DNA of 64,000 nucleotides, taken from the NCBI RefSeq assembly GCF_001042475.2, contig NZ_LECW02000022.1:162329-226328 (forward strand). The letters are read 5' to 3'. Under the pieces are notes generated by a model. That model had not been told where the DNA came from, did no database searches, and worked only from the letters and a program-made list of their open reading frames with translations. Source of the stretch: Bacillus glycinifermentans (GTDB lineage Bacteria; Bacillota; Bacilli; Bacillales; Bacillaceae). The translations under genes were made by a program, and so were the position numbers. This document shows positions 53,199 through 62,241 of the stretch, one piece after another (the first letter of the stretch is position 1; every line of letters starts with the position of its first letter).

Positions 53199-53675
53199 AT
53201 GACCAAAAATAATCAACAGCAAAATCAGCAAAAGCAAAAACAAAAGCACGCCCAAATGCTAGGGGCAAATATTACGGATACTGAGCTTGCCCAAGAGCTC
53301 GGCAGCCTTCAGCAGCAGCTTGCTCAATTAGAGCAAAATGTATCCCAGCTTGGAATGTCTCAACAGCAAGGCGGCCAGGCTCAGCAAGGTTCTCAAATGA
53401 ACCAGGGAATCAACCAATTAAAGCAGCAAATTCAGCAATTCAGTTCTCAATCTCAACAGCAAATGCAGCAGACTGATCAGCAAATACAACAAAACATCCA
53501 GCAAGCTGTTCAACAGCTTAACCAAGCTCTTCAAGGGATTCAAACCAATCAGGCGATGAACCAAATGAGTCAAGCACTTCAACAGGCTCAACAATCATTC
53601 AGTCAACAGGGGCAGCAAGGTCAACAAGGGCAACAAGGGCAGCAAAATCAGCAAAACCAACAGGCATTACAATAA
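53199..53675 (+). CDS. Glutamine-rich protein with SASP-like GPR site, copy 2
   Basis: 158 residues, paralogue of 47873-48334 with the same layout: basic Gln-rich head, ITDTELAQELGSLQQQLAQLEQN carrying E-L-A-Q-E-L-G, a long coiled Gln/Ser/Met middle (QQIQQFSSQSQQQMQQTDQQ), and a GQQ-repeat tail one or two units longer than in copy 1. RBS AAAGGAGG. Upstream DNA (about 60 nt) is also similar between copies. No membrane segment. Possible spore storage protein. Confidence 0.75.
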   Translation: MTKNNQQQNQQKQKQKHAQMLGANITDTELAQELGSLQQQLAQLEQNVSQLGMSQQQGGQAQQGSQMNQGINQLKQQIQQFSSQSQQQMQQTDQQIQQNIQQAVQQLNQALQGIQTNQAMNQMSQALQQAQQSFSQQGQQGQQGQQGQQNQQNQQALQ

Positions 53676-53681
53676 AATCTT

Positions 53682-53720
53682 GAAGCCCTTTTCTGGAAAG
53701 AGAGGGCTTTTTTCCTTTTT
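53682..53720 (+). terminator. Terminator of Gln-rich gene 2
   Basis: AAGCCCT/AGGGCTT with T6. Confidence 0.65.
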
Positions 53721-53811
53721 TAATTTGAAAAAAATGGATCGGTTAGAATCCGGAAAGTAATTCATTCTAGATGTAGATACATCAATTTTACAAGCGAAGG
53801 AGGAAGAAAAC

Positions 53812-54018
53812 ATGACTGTCGTCAATCAAGTGAAACAGGCCATTGCAAGTCTGAAAAGCGCCCAAGCCAGCTTTGAAACATTTTCTTTGAATACTGATAA
53901 TCAGAATGCAAAGCAGCTTTATCAGCAAGCTGCTCAACAAACCCAGACGCTTGTTGATTCGCTTGAACCGCGTCTTCAGCAAATTCAACAAGAAGAGCCG
54001 CAATATAAACAGCAGTAA
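53812..54018 (+). CDS. DUF1657-family protein
   Basis: 68 residues, helical, TVVNQVKQAIASLKSAQASFETFSLNT then NAKQLYQQAAQQTQTLVDSLEPRLQQI: the standard DUF1657 pattern. In spore formers DUF1657 genes often accompany spoVA operons and other late sporulation genes. RBS GGAGGAAG precedes ATG. Its truncated twin is at 48379-48493. Here it follows the Gln-rich gene, so the two probably form a unit. Confidence 0.85.
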   Translation: MTVVNQVKQAIASLKSAQASFETFSLNTDNQNAKQLYQQAAQQTQTLVDSLEPRLQQIQQEEPQYKQQ

Positions 54019-54021
54019 GTT

Positions 54022-54051
54022 GAAAAAGGTTGGTGAAGAGCCAACCTTTTA
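54022..54051 (+). terminator. Terminator of the DUF1657 gene
   Basis: AAAAGGTTGG/CCAACCTTTT around TGAAGAG. Confidence 0.85.
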
Positions 54052-54191
54052 CTGTAAACATACATACGAGAAGGAATGAGAATGACGACCCTTTGAGAGA
54101 TCAAGGGGGTTTTTTTGACCCGCAGCATTCACCTAGGTTGATCCGCCCGAGTATCTTAATGTGAAAAAACGTTTTTATGGAGGGATATGGC

Positions 54192-54983
54192 GTGGGCTAT
54201 TTTATTGAAGTCGAATCAGGGGTTCATTTATATGTGGAGGATATAAATCCTGAAAGCAGCGAAGCGGTCGTTTTTTTGCATGGCTGGCCGTTAAGTCATA
54301 AGCAATTTGAGTATCAGTTTAACGTTCTCCCGGCGCAGGGATACCGCTGCATAGGCATTGACTGGAGGGGATTCGGGCATTCGGATAAGCCGATGGACGG
54401 CTACCATTACAACCGGCTGGCTGATGACATCCGCATTGTAGTTGATGCCCTTCAGTTAGAGAGCTTCACGCTCGTCGGCCATTCTACAGGGGGATCTATC
54501 GCGATCAGGTATATGTCCCGGCACAAAGGCCATGGAGTATCTAAGCTCGTCCTGATCGACGCTGCAGCTCCTGTAGGCTTTACGAAAGAGAATGCTGATC
54601 ATTTGCTTAATACAGCGCGAAATGACCGACCGAAGATGATGCGGGAAGTAACGGAAACATTTTTCTTTCAATATATTACACAACCGTTCTCAGACTGGTT
54701 TTTTCATCTTGGCTTGCAGGCAGCAGGATGGTCGACCAAAGCCGTCATCGTTCTGCTGAGGGATGAGAAGTTGTATGCCGATTTGCCGAAAATATCGGTT
54801 CCTGCTTTAATCATTCACGGGATTCATGACAAGGTCATTCCGTTTGCACAAGCCCGTGAGCTGCATCAAAACATAAGGGATTCAGAGCTCGTTCCGTTTC
54901 AATACAGCGGCCACGGGCCTTTCTGGGAAGAGCGGGAAAAGTTTAACCGGATCTTGACACAGTTTGTTAAAGAAAGCCTTTAA
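54192..54983 (+). CDS. Alpha/beta hydrolase (chloroperoxidase/esterase-like)
   Basis: 263 residues from GTG 54192, chosen for GGAGGG 7 nt upstream; ATG 54177 in the same frame overlaps that RBS. Oxyanion HGWPLSHKQFEYQ near 30, IDWRGFGHSDKP near 57, nucleophile VGHSTGGSIAIRYM near 92 (Ser), acid in HGIHDKVIPF and His in YSGHGPFWEE near 245. Complete triad. The pattern is near non-haem haloperoxidases/esterases; substrate unknown. Stand-alone. Confidence 0.85.
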   Translation: MGYFIEVESGVHLYVEDINPESSEAVVFLHGWPLSHKQFEYQFNVLPAQGYRCIGIDWRGFGHSDKPMDGYHYNRLADDIRIVVDALQLESFTLVGHSTGGSIAIRYMSRHKGHGVSKLVLIDAAAPVGFTKENADHLLNTARNDRPKMMREVTETFFFQYITQPFSDWFFHLGLQAAGWSTKAVIVLLRDEKLYADLPKISVPALIIHGIHDKVIPFAQARELHQNIRDSELVPFQYSGHGPFWEEREKFNRILTQFVKESL

Positions 54984-55445
54984 CGTTTGAGGCAATTTGT
55001 GGGATAATATCAACGACCTCTAAAAGGAAAACAAAGCCGTTTTTGTTTTGCTAAAAATCGGCGTCCCGCCCGGTAACCAATACGGCGGATCAATTTCTCC
55101 TGAGGCGGGAAGGGCGACCGGTAAGAATAAATAACAGCTCAGTATCAGTCAAAGCGCTTATTTATAGATTGAAGGAATTAATGGCAAAACGCCTGGATGA
55201 ATCGATCGCAAATGGAACGCCGCGAATTGATGAAGCTGCATGACGACTGCAGCAAACGTTTTTGAATACGGTTTTCTTTTGGGTGAAGGCCTGCTTCCGA
55301 AAGAGGAAGAAAAAGAAACGACTCTTGCTGCTTCATCAAATCATTTAAAGCAGCGGCGGCTTTTGAAGAGGAATGACTGGGTGAAAAGGGAGGGAAAGAC
55401 CGAATCATTCTCATTTAAAAATGAAGTGAAAATCGAGGAAAAGAT
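54984..55445 (+). other. Intergenic stretch with no supported gene
   Basis: Short frames only, for example MAKRLDESIANGTPRIDEAA near 55181-55243 with a weak RBS, and a 69-codon frame at 55240-55449 lacking an RBS. GC-rich and AT-rich parts alternate, as in decayed DNA. Confidence 0.2.
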
Positions 55446-55853
55446 ATGAAAAAGTTCTACAAACGATTACTGTACGGATCTGTTTTCTTATGTATCATAG
55501 GAGGAATCATCGCCGGCTTTCTCGAAGAGGGAATGAAAAAAGGGGATGAACTGAAACTCGGCACATCGATTTACGGTGCGGACACGATTGATAACTGGAA
55601 GGAAGCCAAGAAAAAAGGGAGATTTACCGTATTTAACGAAGATGGCGTCACCATCAAATCAATCCCGAGGTATCAACGGGTAAAAATCGTGAAACTCATC
55701 AATAAAGAGGATATGGCTTTGCTGCAAATACTGGACGGCACTTATAAAGGAACAAAATGGTGGGTGAATAAGTCAGATATAAAAAAGGAAAAAAGCACAA
55801 CAGGCAGCCATACTCATAAATACCGAAAAACCAGCCACAGCCATCATCATTGA
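55446..55853 (+). CDS. Membrane-anchored protein with His-rich tail
   Basis: 135 residues. One N-terminal helix (LLYGSVFLCIIGGIIAGFL) anchors the protein; the outside part is a small, probably beta-rich, SH3-like domain (FNEDGVTIKSIPRYQRVKIVKLI ... LQILDGTYKGTKWWVNKSDI); the tail SHTHKYRKTSHSHHH is His/Ser-rich and might bind metal. RBS GAGGAAAAG. Family not recognised. Confidence 0.65.
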   Translation: MKKFYKRLLYGSVFLCIIGGIIAGFLEEGMKKGDELKLGTSIYGADTIDNWKEAKKKGRFTVFNEDGVTIKSIPRYQRVKIVKLINKEDMALLQILDGTYKGTKWWVNKSDIKKEKSTTGSHTHKYRKTSHSHHH

Positions 55854-55929
55854 TGTATAATAGTGAAAAGAACACACTCTCTCGTTTTAGATGGATGATT
55901 ACATATAGTCAGGTTATAGGAGGTTTATC

Positions 55930-56259
55930 ATGACTGAAGATTTTTATTGTGATGAAGTGCTAAGCGGGAAAACAAAGGTCAATAAAGTGATGGAAACAGA
56001 GAATGTATTAGCCTATTATCATACAAGACCTTTTTATCCTGTTCATATTGTGGCCATCCCTAAGAAGCATATCCCTTCTTTGATCACGTTAGAAGAAGAG
56101 GATCAAGAATTATTACTCGAATTACTGGATGTTATTAAAAAAGTGGCTCGAATGGTGACTGAAGAAAACGGTGCTTGCAGGGTGATCACAAATTTGGGCG
56201 CCTACCAGGATTCAAAACATCTTCATTGGCATATCGTTTCAGGAGAACCTTTGAGATAA
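55930..56259 (+). CDS. HIT-family (histidine triad) protein
   Basis: 109 residues. The triad is HLHWHIV (H-x-H-x-H) near residue 98, with upstream YHTRPFYPVHIVAIPKKHIPSL near 31, the HINT-type substrate strand. Such proteins hydrolyse nucleoside phosphoramidates or dinucleotides. RBS AGGAGG. B. subtilis hit is elsewhere, so this is an additional HIT protein in the accessory region. Confidence 0.87.
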   Translation: MTEDFYCDEVLSGKTKVNKVMETENVLAYYHTRPFYPVHIVAIPKKHIPSLITLEEEDQELLLELLDVIKKVARMVTEENGACRVITNLGAYQDSKHLHWHIVSGEPLR

Positions 56260-56284
56260 CGGTTTGGGAAGTGTGAAGGCTGCC

Positions 56285-56660
56285 CGGGCAGTGCTTATCA
56301 TCGGCTGGATGAACTCGATTCTGCGCCTTTGGTTCAAACTTCCCTCAAAGCCACTTGCAGATCTCACAAGGACAGCCAGACGGAAAACCGGCCATGATAT
56401 TAGACCGCGGCATGAATTATCTTTATCCGGAAGTGCTTGCAGACGATCGGATAGGTGGAGGCCATCCTGAAGGCTTGTTCGAAGTGTGGTCAAAGACCGT
56501 TTTGTGCCAAAGCCATCGCTGCGGCCGATCGCGAGAGATTGGCGCGAAGACCTTTGGTACCCGGGAATTGAGGCGGGAACAGAAGGCGCCCGGTGGGTTG
56601 AGAACTGTGTACGATCTGCAGATAACGGCGCTGTGTGGGTTGAATATCAATAATGAGAAA
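56285..56660 (+). pseudogene. Gfo/Idh/MocA-type oxidoreductase relic, C-terminal part
   Basis: In successive frames: GQPDGKPAMILDRGMNYLYPEVLADDRIGGGHPEGLFEVWS, then AKAIAAADRE, and after a further shift EDLWYPGIEAGTEGARWVENCVRSADNGAVWVEYQ-stop. This is the usual end of a Gfo/Idh/MocA dehydrogenase. The NAD-binding N-terminal half is gone, and at least two shifts separate the parts. Confidence 0.72.
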
Positions 56661-56674
56661 AGGCGCAAAGTAAA

Positions 56675-56712
56675 CAAAAAACCTTACGACCTGCAGATCG
56701 TAAGGTTTTTTC
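56675..56712. terminator. Terminator shared with the APC permease gene
   Basis: AAAACCTTACGA/TCGTAAGGTTTT around CCTGCAGA, flanked by A and T runs. Confidence 0.88.
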
Positions 56713-56713
56713 G

Positions 56714-58333
56714 TTACATTTCTTTGGATGCAGCAGCTTCTGTTTGCGCTTCCTGCAGTTCTTGATTCATTTTTTTGGCATCTTCCAAATATTCGGTTCT
56801 GAATCCGCTCTTAACCGCCCAAGTATAAAAACCTAAAGAAACAACGGCGATCAACAGCATGTCCCAGCCGTAATGAACCACATTTAAGCCGCCGAATTTG
56901 TCGCTGCCCAAGAAGGAAATGAGCATCATCGCCAACAGGTAGAAAGCCATCCACATGCCGGCCTTGAAATGCTGGCCAAAGCCTTTCCAGCTTGCTTTTG
57001 CCTGATAGTAGAAATATACGGGCAGACCGATCAGGATAATGAATAAAACTTGTCCTGTCAGCGGCCAGCGCGCCCAGTACAAGACAAGCGACGCGAAAAT
57101 AAATCCAAGCGGCGCGATTATGCTTAATCCTTTCAGGCGCAGCGGTCTGTGTAAATCGTGTCCAGTCCGTCTCAACGTCATGACGGTCACAGGACCTGTA
57201 ACATAAGAAATCAATGTTGCAACTGAGATGACTTCTGCCAAGGTACCCCAGCCTCTAAATAAAAACAGGAAGATAAACGATACAATCAGGTTGAAAATCA
57301 TCGCCTGGCGCGGTACGCCATAGATCGGATGAAGTTTGCCCAATATGCTTGGCAGGTATTTGTTCTTTTCCATTCCGTAAATCATCCGCGACGTTGTCGC
57401 CGTATATGTGATGCCCGTTCCCGACGGGGAAACAAAAGCGTCTGCATACAGAACCAGGACGAGCCAGTTAATATTTAAAGCGATTGCCAAATCTGCAAAT
57501 GGAGAGTTGAAATTCAAATGGCTCCATCCGTTTACAATCATCGAAGGATTAACAGATCCGATAAATGCGACTTGCAGCAGCACATAGATCACGGTGGCGA
57601 CCAAAATAGATCCGATCACGGCAATCGGAATCGAGCGCCCGGGGGTTTTCGCCTCGCCCGCCATGTTAACCGGGCTTTGAAATCCGTTAAATGCAAACAC
57701 GATACCTGACGTTGCTACGGCAGTCAGCACGCTTGCCCATCCGTTTGGCGCCATGCTTTCGCCGGCAGTGAAATTGCCGCTGTGAAAACCGGCAAATAAA
57801 AGAGCGCCAATCGTAAGACCCGGAATCACGATTTTAAAGACGGTAATAAACGTGTTAGCTTTGGAAAACAGGCTGACCGTCCAATAATTTAATAAAAAGT
57901 AGATGATGAGTAAAACAGAAGCAATGGCCAGCCCTTCAATCGTCAGCTGTCCTTTATCGACCAAATGGCTTGTCCATTTTGCCCATTCCCAAGGCCAGGA
58001 GCTCATATATTGAACAGAAGCGACAGCTTCTACCGGAATAACGGATACAATCGCGATCCAGTTCGCCCACGCAGAAATGAATCCGACAAATGAACCGTGG
58101 GAATATTGCGTATATTTCACCATTCCTCCCGCTTCCGGGAACATCGCACCAAGCTCACTGTAAGAGAGTGCGATAAACAATATGACAATCATGCCGATAA
58201 TCCATGAAAATATTGCGGCCGGACCTGCGATCTGCGCGGCTCTCCACGCTCCGAACAGCCAACCTGAGCCGATCATTGAACCAAGACCGACCATCATAAG
58301 TGAAAACGTTCCCATCTTTCGTTGTAAATTCAT
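56714..58333 (-). CDS. APC-family amino acid permease
   Basis: 539 residues from ATG 58333 (AAGGGTGAC upstream); the frame is open 27 codons further. Twelve or more helices. Start MNLQRKMGTFSLMMVGLGSMIGSGWLFGAWRAAQIAGPAA carries the APC motif GSMIGSGWLF; AFNGFQSPVNMAGEAKTPGRSIPIA near 245 is typical. B. subtilis YveA (aspartate:H+ symporter) shows the same arrangement but is not close enough to copy the name. Substrate probably an amino acid. Monocistronic. Confidence 0.87.
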   Translation of the reverse strand: MNLQRKMGTFSLMMVGLGSMIGSGWLFGAWRAAQIAGPAAIFSWIIGMIVILFIALSYSELGAMFPEAGGMVKYTQYSHGSFVGFISAWANWIAIVSVIPVEAVASVQYMSSWPWEWAKWTSHLVDKGQLTIEGLAIASVLLIIYFLLNYWTVSLFSKANTFITVFKIVIPGLTIGALLFAGFHSGNFTAGESMAPNGWASVLTAVATSGIVFAFNGFQSPVNMAGEAKTPGRSIPIAVIGSILVATVIYVLLQVAFIGSVNPSMIVNGWSHLNFNSPFADLAIALNINWLVLVLYADAFVSPSGTGITYTATTSRMIYGMEKNKYLPSILGKLHPIYGVPRQAMIFNLIVSFIFLFLFRGWGTLAEVISVATLISYVTGPVTVMTLRRTGHDLHRPLRLKGLSIIAPLGFIFASLVLYWARWPLTGQVLFIILIGLPVYFYYQAKASWKGFGQHFKAGMWMAFYLLAMMLISFLGSDKFGGLNVVHYGWDMLLIAVVSLGFYTWAVKSGFRTEYLEDAKKMNQELQEAQTEAAASKEM

Positions 58334-58415
58334 ATTGATGTCACCCTTCATGTCGTGTAATAAAATATAACATTCATTTTTATTATTATCTTTCGAAATC
58401 TTCTGCCTTGTCAAT

Positions 58416-58827
58416 ATCTTTTTTTGGATGAAGAAACATGATCATTTCAAAGTGTGAAAAAGAACGGAAGGGAAGCGATTTGAGGGGAATTTTAGTATAT
58501 CAATATATCTTAAAATTGATCGGAATTTTGGGATATAGATATTTGGCAGATGCCGTGTTTAAAGCCGGGAAATAGTCGGATTGTCAAAGATTTGTATTTC
58601 AGGCGATGGTTCTATTTGGGTGGAAAGATGGATCGGGGCTTGGACAACAGTGCGGGAACTTTTCTTTAGCCATTTTGAATTACAATGGTGGTGTTTCTCC
58701 TTTTATTCCTATGTTGTTTAAGGCGGGATCCATACATTAATCCTTCTGAATTTAAATTTTGTCATACGTTTGTCCACTCTATATGAAAGACATTTCTTTA
58801 AATGAAATTTGAGAAAGGAGTAATGTT
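58416..58827. other. Intergenic stretch with no supported gene
   Basis: AT-rich, no open frame with RBS and start above about 30 codons, no tRNA or riboswitch pattern seen. Confidence 0.3.
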
Positions 58828-59012
58828 ATGGCGAAATTCGGGGTGAACTTTGCTTTAGGACTAGTTCTGTGCAAATGATAAGCCACTATCTTGAGGCTGA
58901 AAGTGAAGAAGAGGTGAAAAAGATCATAGCTGAGGCAATCGGAACATACAACAATAAGACAACTGTCAACTTGGACTATGTGAGATCCTACAGTATTTTT
59001 AATACGAAATAA
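58828..59012 (+). pseudogene. Small gene split by a frameshift
   Basis: ATG 58828 with GAAAGGAG upstream starts MAKFGVNFALGLVLCK-stop. The next frame takes over at ATG 58875: MISHYLEAESEEEVKKIIAEAIGTYNNKTTVNLDYVRSYSIFNTK. A one-base change near 58866-58872 would give a single protein of about 60 aa, ...SVQMISHYLEAES.... Mobile-element genes often encode such small proteins; the family is not recognised. The second part alone lacks an RBS. Confidence 0.5.
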
Positions 59013-59123
59013 AATTTTCCTTCCATAGCTAAAGGTTTTGGTTTTTAAGAACAGCGTAAATGCACGTTAGGCCATTACACTTCAAAAAGACTTATTTTTG
59101 AAAGTAGCAATAGGATGATAAGC

Positions 59124-59161
59124 AAAGCACCCGGATGAACCGGGTGCTTTCTCCCTTTTTT
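59124..59161. terminator. Terminator
   Basis: AAAGCACCCGG/CCGGGTGCTTT around ATGAA. It lies about 100 nt beyond the stop of the minus-strand cysL-like gene and after the split small gene on the plus strand. Confidence 0.8.
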
Positions 59162-59260
59162 AGAGCTCCATAACAAAATACTCTTCATTATTCTCCTGTT
59201 TTTGCCCCATCAGTTAGCACAGCTTTTTACCGGATTGTTTTTAAATATTTCACTTTTTCA

Positions 59261-60148
59261 TTAAAGTTGAGTAGATTTGTCCAGCGCATTGATAAACGTC
59301 TTTACGTTTTTCTTATCCTGCATAATGGGGGAATAAATATAGGAAAGCGTCCTGTTGAACGTTTGGTTTTTCAGCTTGATTACGGAAAGGTTTCCGTGCT
59401 GGACGTCTCTGTCGATGACGCTCGCAGACAGCAGGGAAAGCCCAATGCCCGTCATCAAGGTTTCTTTTATGCCTTGATTGCTGCTGATCGTAAGAAACGA
59501 CTTCACTTTTAAACCGTTTGACCGAATGACATGATTAAGGTATTCGCGGGTTCCTGATCCGACTTCCCGCGTCACCCATGTCTGATTCTGGAGATCGGCC
59601 ATCGTCACTTCCTGTTTTTTTGCGAGCGGATGATCGCTTGAAGCGGCGATGTACAGTTCGTCCTGCATGAAAGCATGGACTGAGAGATCCTTTTCGTTTG
59701 TCTGCCCTTCAATTAATCCGATGTCAACCTTATACAGACGGACGGATTGCACGACTTCTTCCGTATTGCCGATGACGACTTGAAGTTCAAGCTCCGGATA
59801 GCCGTTTTGGAGGTCAAACAGCAAAGCGGGCAGAATATACTCGCCGATCGTAAAGCTCGCCCCGATTTTCAACTCGCCTTTTATGGAATTGTGATGGTCG
59901 AGAATGTCCTGTTTTGTCTGTTCATATATCGTGATCATTTGTTTTGCCCGGTCGTATAGAATTTCACCTGTAGGGGTGATCTTTAACAATTTCGGTGAGC
60001 GTTCAAACAGCTTTGTCTGGAATTCTTTCTCAAGGTTTTTAATGTGCATGCTCACGCTTGGCTGCGACATAAGCAGGATTTCGGCGGTTTTTGTAAAGTT
60101 TTTCACTTCGGCAAGGGTGACAAATGTCTTTAGCGCATCATAATGCAA
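59261..60148 (-). CDS. cysL: LysR-type regulator, CysL-like
   Basis: 295 residues. N-terminal winged HTH: ALKTFVTLAEVKNFTKTAEILLMSQPSVSMHIKNLEKEFQTKLFER (5-50), then the periplasmic-binding-like effector domain with KIGASFTIGEYILPALL near 93 and WVTREVGSGTREYLNHVIRSNG near 195. B. subtilis CysL, which activates cysJI, has the same blocks as I recall them. Here the gene is divergent from cysJ, the classical LysR layout, so it probably controls cysJI from the 240-nt gap. Confidence 0.87.
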   Translation of the reverse strand: MHYDALKTFVTLAEVKNFTKTAEILLMSQPSVSMHIKNLEKEFQTKLFERSPKLLKITPTGEILYDRAKQMITIYEQTKQDILDHHNSIKGELKIGASFTIGEYILPALLFDLQNGYPELELQVVIGNTEEVVQSVRLYKVDIGLIEGQTNEKDLSVHAFMQDELYIAASSDHPLAKKQEVTMADLQNQTWVTREVGSGTREYLNHVIRSNGLKVKSFLTISSNQGIKETLMTGIGLSLLSASVIDRDVQHGNLSVIKLKNQTFNRTLSYIYSPIMQDKKNVKTFINALDKSTQL

Positions 60149-60388
60149 AAGAATCCCACCTTATAATTAAAAATATTAATAGCTGCAATAATTAATATAT
60201 ATTTTACTAATGCTGTGTATTCCAGTAAACTTTAAATTAGAATCTTTTTTAGGAAATGTTCATCAGACCGCAGGTCACGAGTTTCATACGAAGATACGCG
60301 TTGAACATTTTTGTGTCATTAAAACCGATTTGATTGATGGGAATAGTGGTGCTTGTTATTTTTTTATTCCATAGCGAGGTGGATATCG
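60149..60388. promoter_or_regulatory. Divergent cysL/cysJ control region
   Basis: AT-rich gap holding near-palindromic stretches around 60165-60205 (ATTAATAGCTGCAATAATTAAT) of the T-N11-A kind used by LysR proteins. A second candidate is near 60228-60245 (ACTTTAAATTAG). No promoter is assigned with confidence. Confidence 0.4.
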
Positions 60389-62215
60389 TTGCAACTTCAG
60401 GTAATGAACAGTCCGTTTAATCAGGAGCAGGCAGAGCTCCTCAACCGTCTTCTGCCGACATTGACAGAATCGCAGAAAGCCTGGCTGAGCGGTTATCTGG
60501 CGGCGTCCCGGTCCTTTGAGGCAGCGGCCGCGCTGGAGGTGCCGACGGCGGAAACTCCGGCGGCTCTACCGGTGCAGCCTGTTTCAAAAGAAGTGACCAT
60601 TCTTTACGGATCACAGACCGGAAATGCCCATGGACTTGCAGAAAATGCCGGCAAAAAACTAAAGGAGCACGGCTTCGAAGTAACCGTTTCATCCATGAGC
60701 GACTTTAAGACGAATCAGCTGAAAAAGATCCAAAACCTGCTGATCGTCGTCAGTACGCACGGGGAAGGAGATCCGCCGGATAACGCGCTGTCCTTCCATG
60801 AGTTTCTCCATGGCAGACGGGCGCCGAAGCTTGATGATCTCCGTTTTTCCGTACTGGCTCTCGGAGATACTTCGTACGAGTTTTTCTGCAAGACGGGAAA
60901 AGATTTCGATCAGCGGCTTGAAGAGCTCGGCGGGAAAAGGCTTTATCCGCGCGTTGACTGTGATGTTGACTTTGACGAACCTGCGTCCGCCTGGCTTGAA
61001 GGAGTTCTCGGCGGCCTGAGCGAAGCCGGGGGACAAAGCGGAAGCCCGGCACAAAGCCAGGCTGCAGCACCTCAAGCGGCTGAAACGGTCTATTCGAGAA
61101 AAAATCCGTTTCGGGCAGAAGTGCTGGAAAATATCAATCTTAATGGTCGCGGTTCAAACAAAGAAACACGGCATCTCGAGTTATCGCTCGAAGGATCAGG
61201 TTTCACATATGAGCCGGGTGATGCGCTCGGCATTTATCCTGAAAATGACCCGGAGCTCGTTCAGCTTGTGATGAAGGAGCTCAACTGGAATCCTGAGGAA
61301 GTCGTCACCGTTGATAAACAAGGGGAGCGCCTCCCGCTTAAAGAAGCGTTGACTTCGTACTTTGAAATCACTGTTTTAACGAAAAAGTTTCTTCAGCAGG
61401 CCGCAGGATTTTCTGAGAATGAAAAGCTGCAGGAACTCACGTCACCGGGAAACGAAGCTCAATTAAAAGAGTATCTGCAAGGGCGCGATTTGCTTGATTT
61501 TGTGAGAGATTTCGGACCGTTCAGCGCATCAGCGCAGGAGTTCGTTTCGATTCTCCGGAAAATGCCTCCGCGTCTTTACTCAATCGCGAGCAGCTTTCAA
61601 GCGAACCCTGACGAAGTGCATTTGACGATCGGCGCCGTCCGCTATCATGCACACGGGAGGGACCGGAAAGGGGTATGCTCCGTTTTGTGCGCCGAACGCC
61701 TTCAGCCGGGGGATACGCTGCCGGTATTCATCCAGCCGAACAAACACTTTAAGCTTCCGGAAAATCCTGATGCGCCGATTATCATGGTCGGACCCGGCAC
61801 AGGTGTCGCGCCGTTCCGCTCGTTTATGCAGGAGCGCGAAGAAACCGGGGCAAAAGGGAAGTCATGGATGTTCTTCGGAGACCAGCATTTCGTTACAGAT
61901 TTCCTCTATCAGACGGAATGGCAAAAATGGCTGAAAGACGGCGTGCTGACAAAAATGGATGTCGCATTTTCCCGCGATACGGAAGAAAAAGTGTATGTAC
62001 AGCACCGGATGCTTGAGCACAGCAAAGAGCTGTTTGAGTGGCTTCAAGAAGGGGCGGTATTCTACGTTTGCGGCGATAAGAAAAACATGGCGCATGACGT
62101 TCAAAACGCTTTGCTGGACATTATCGAAAAAGAAGGCGGCATGAGCCGTGAAGAAGCGGAAGCCTACTTAGCCGAGATGAAGCAGCAAAAACGCTATTTG
62201 CGTGATGTATACTGA
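60389..62215 (+). CDS. cysJ: Sulfite reductase flavoprotein (alpha) subunit CysJ
   Basis: Carries electrons from NADPH through FAD and FMN to CysI. TTG 60389 has GAGGTGG upstream and starts [37 protein letters not shown], as in B. subtilis; 608 aa. Flavodoxin domain from [21 protein letters not shown] (about 70) to about 215; FAD/NADPH module with [54 protein letters not shown] and the C-terminal QKRYLRDVY. Complete. cysI follows after 26 nt. Confidence 0.96.
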   Translation: MQLQVMNSPFNQEQAELLNRLLPTLTESQKAWLSGYLAASRSFEAAAALEVPTAETPAALPVQPVSKEVTILYGSQTGNAHGLAENAGKKLKEHGFEVTVSSMSDFKTNQLKKIQNLLIVVSTHGEGDPPDNALSFHEFLHGRRAPKLDDLRFSVLALGDTSYEFFCKTGKDFDQRLEELGGKRLYPRVDCDVDFDEPASAWLEGVLGGLSEAGGQSGSPAQSQAAAPQAAETVYSRKNPFRAEVLENINLNGRGSNKETRHLELSLEGSGFTYEPGDALGIYPENDPELVQLVMKELNWNPEEVVTVDKQGERLPLKEALTSYFEITVLTKKFLQQAAGFSENEKLQELTSPGNEAQLKEYLQGRDLLDFVRDFGPFSASAQEFVSILRKMPPRLYSIASSFQANPDEVHLTIGAVRYHAHGRDRKGVCSVLCAERLQPGDTLPVFIQPNKHFKLPENPDAPIIMVGPGTGVAPFRSFMQEREETGAKGKSWMFFGDQHFVTDFLYQTEWQKWLKDGVLTKMDVAFSRDTEEKVYVQHRMLEHSKELFEWLQEGAVFYVCGDKKNMAHDVQNALLDIIEKEGGMSREEAEAYLAEMKQQKRYLRDVY

Positions 62216-62241
62216 TTTTGACTGAAAGGGGTTTTTCCAAC

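Noticed and set aside
53590..53668. Possible CRISPR-like tandem repeat
   Set aside because: Units are 9 nt, in frame and code for GQQ/NQQ; no spacers. No CRISPR array seen anywhere in the window.
55240..55449. 69-codon ORF before the His-tailed membrane protein
   Set aside because: Poor ribosome-binding site and no homology pattern; treated as intergenic.
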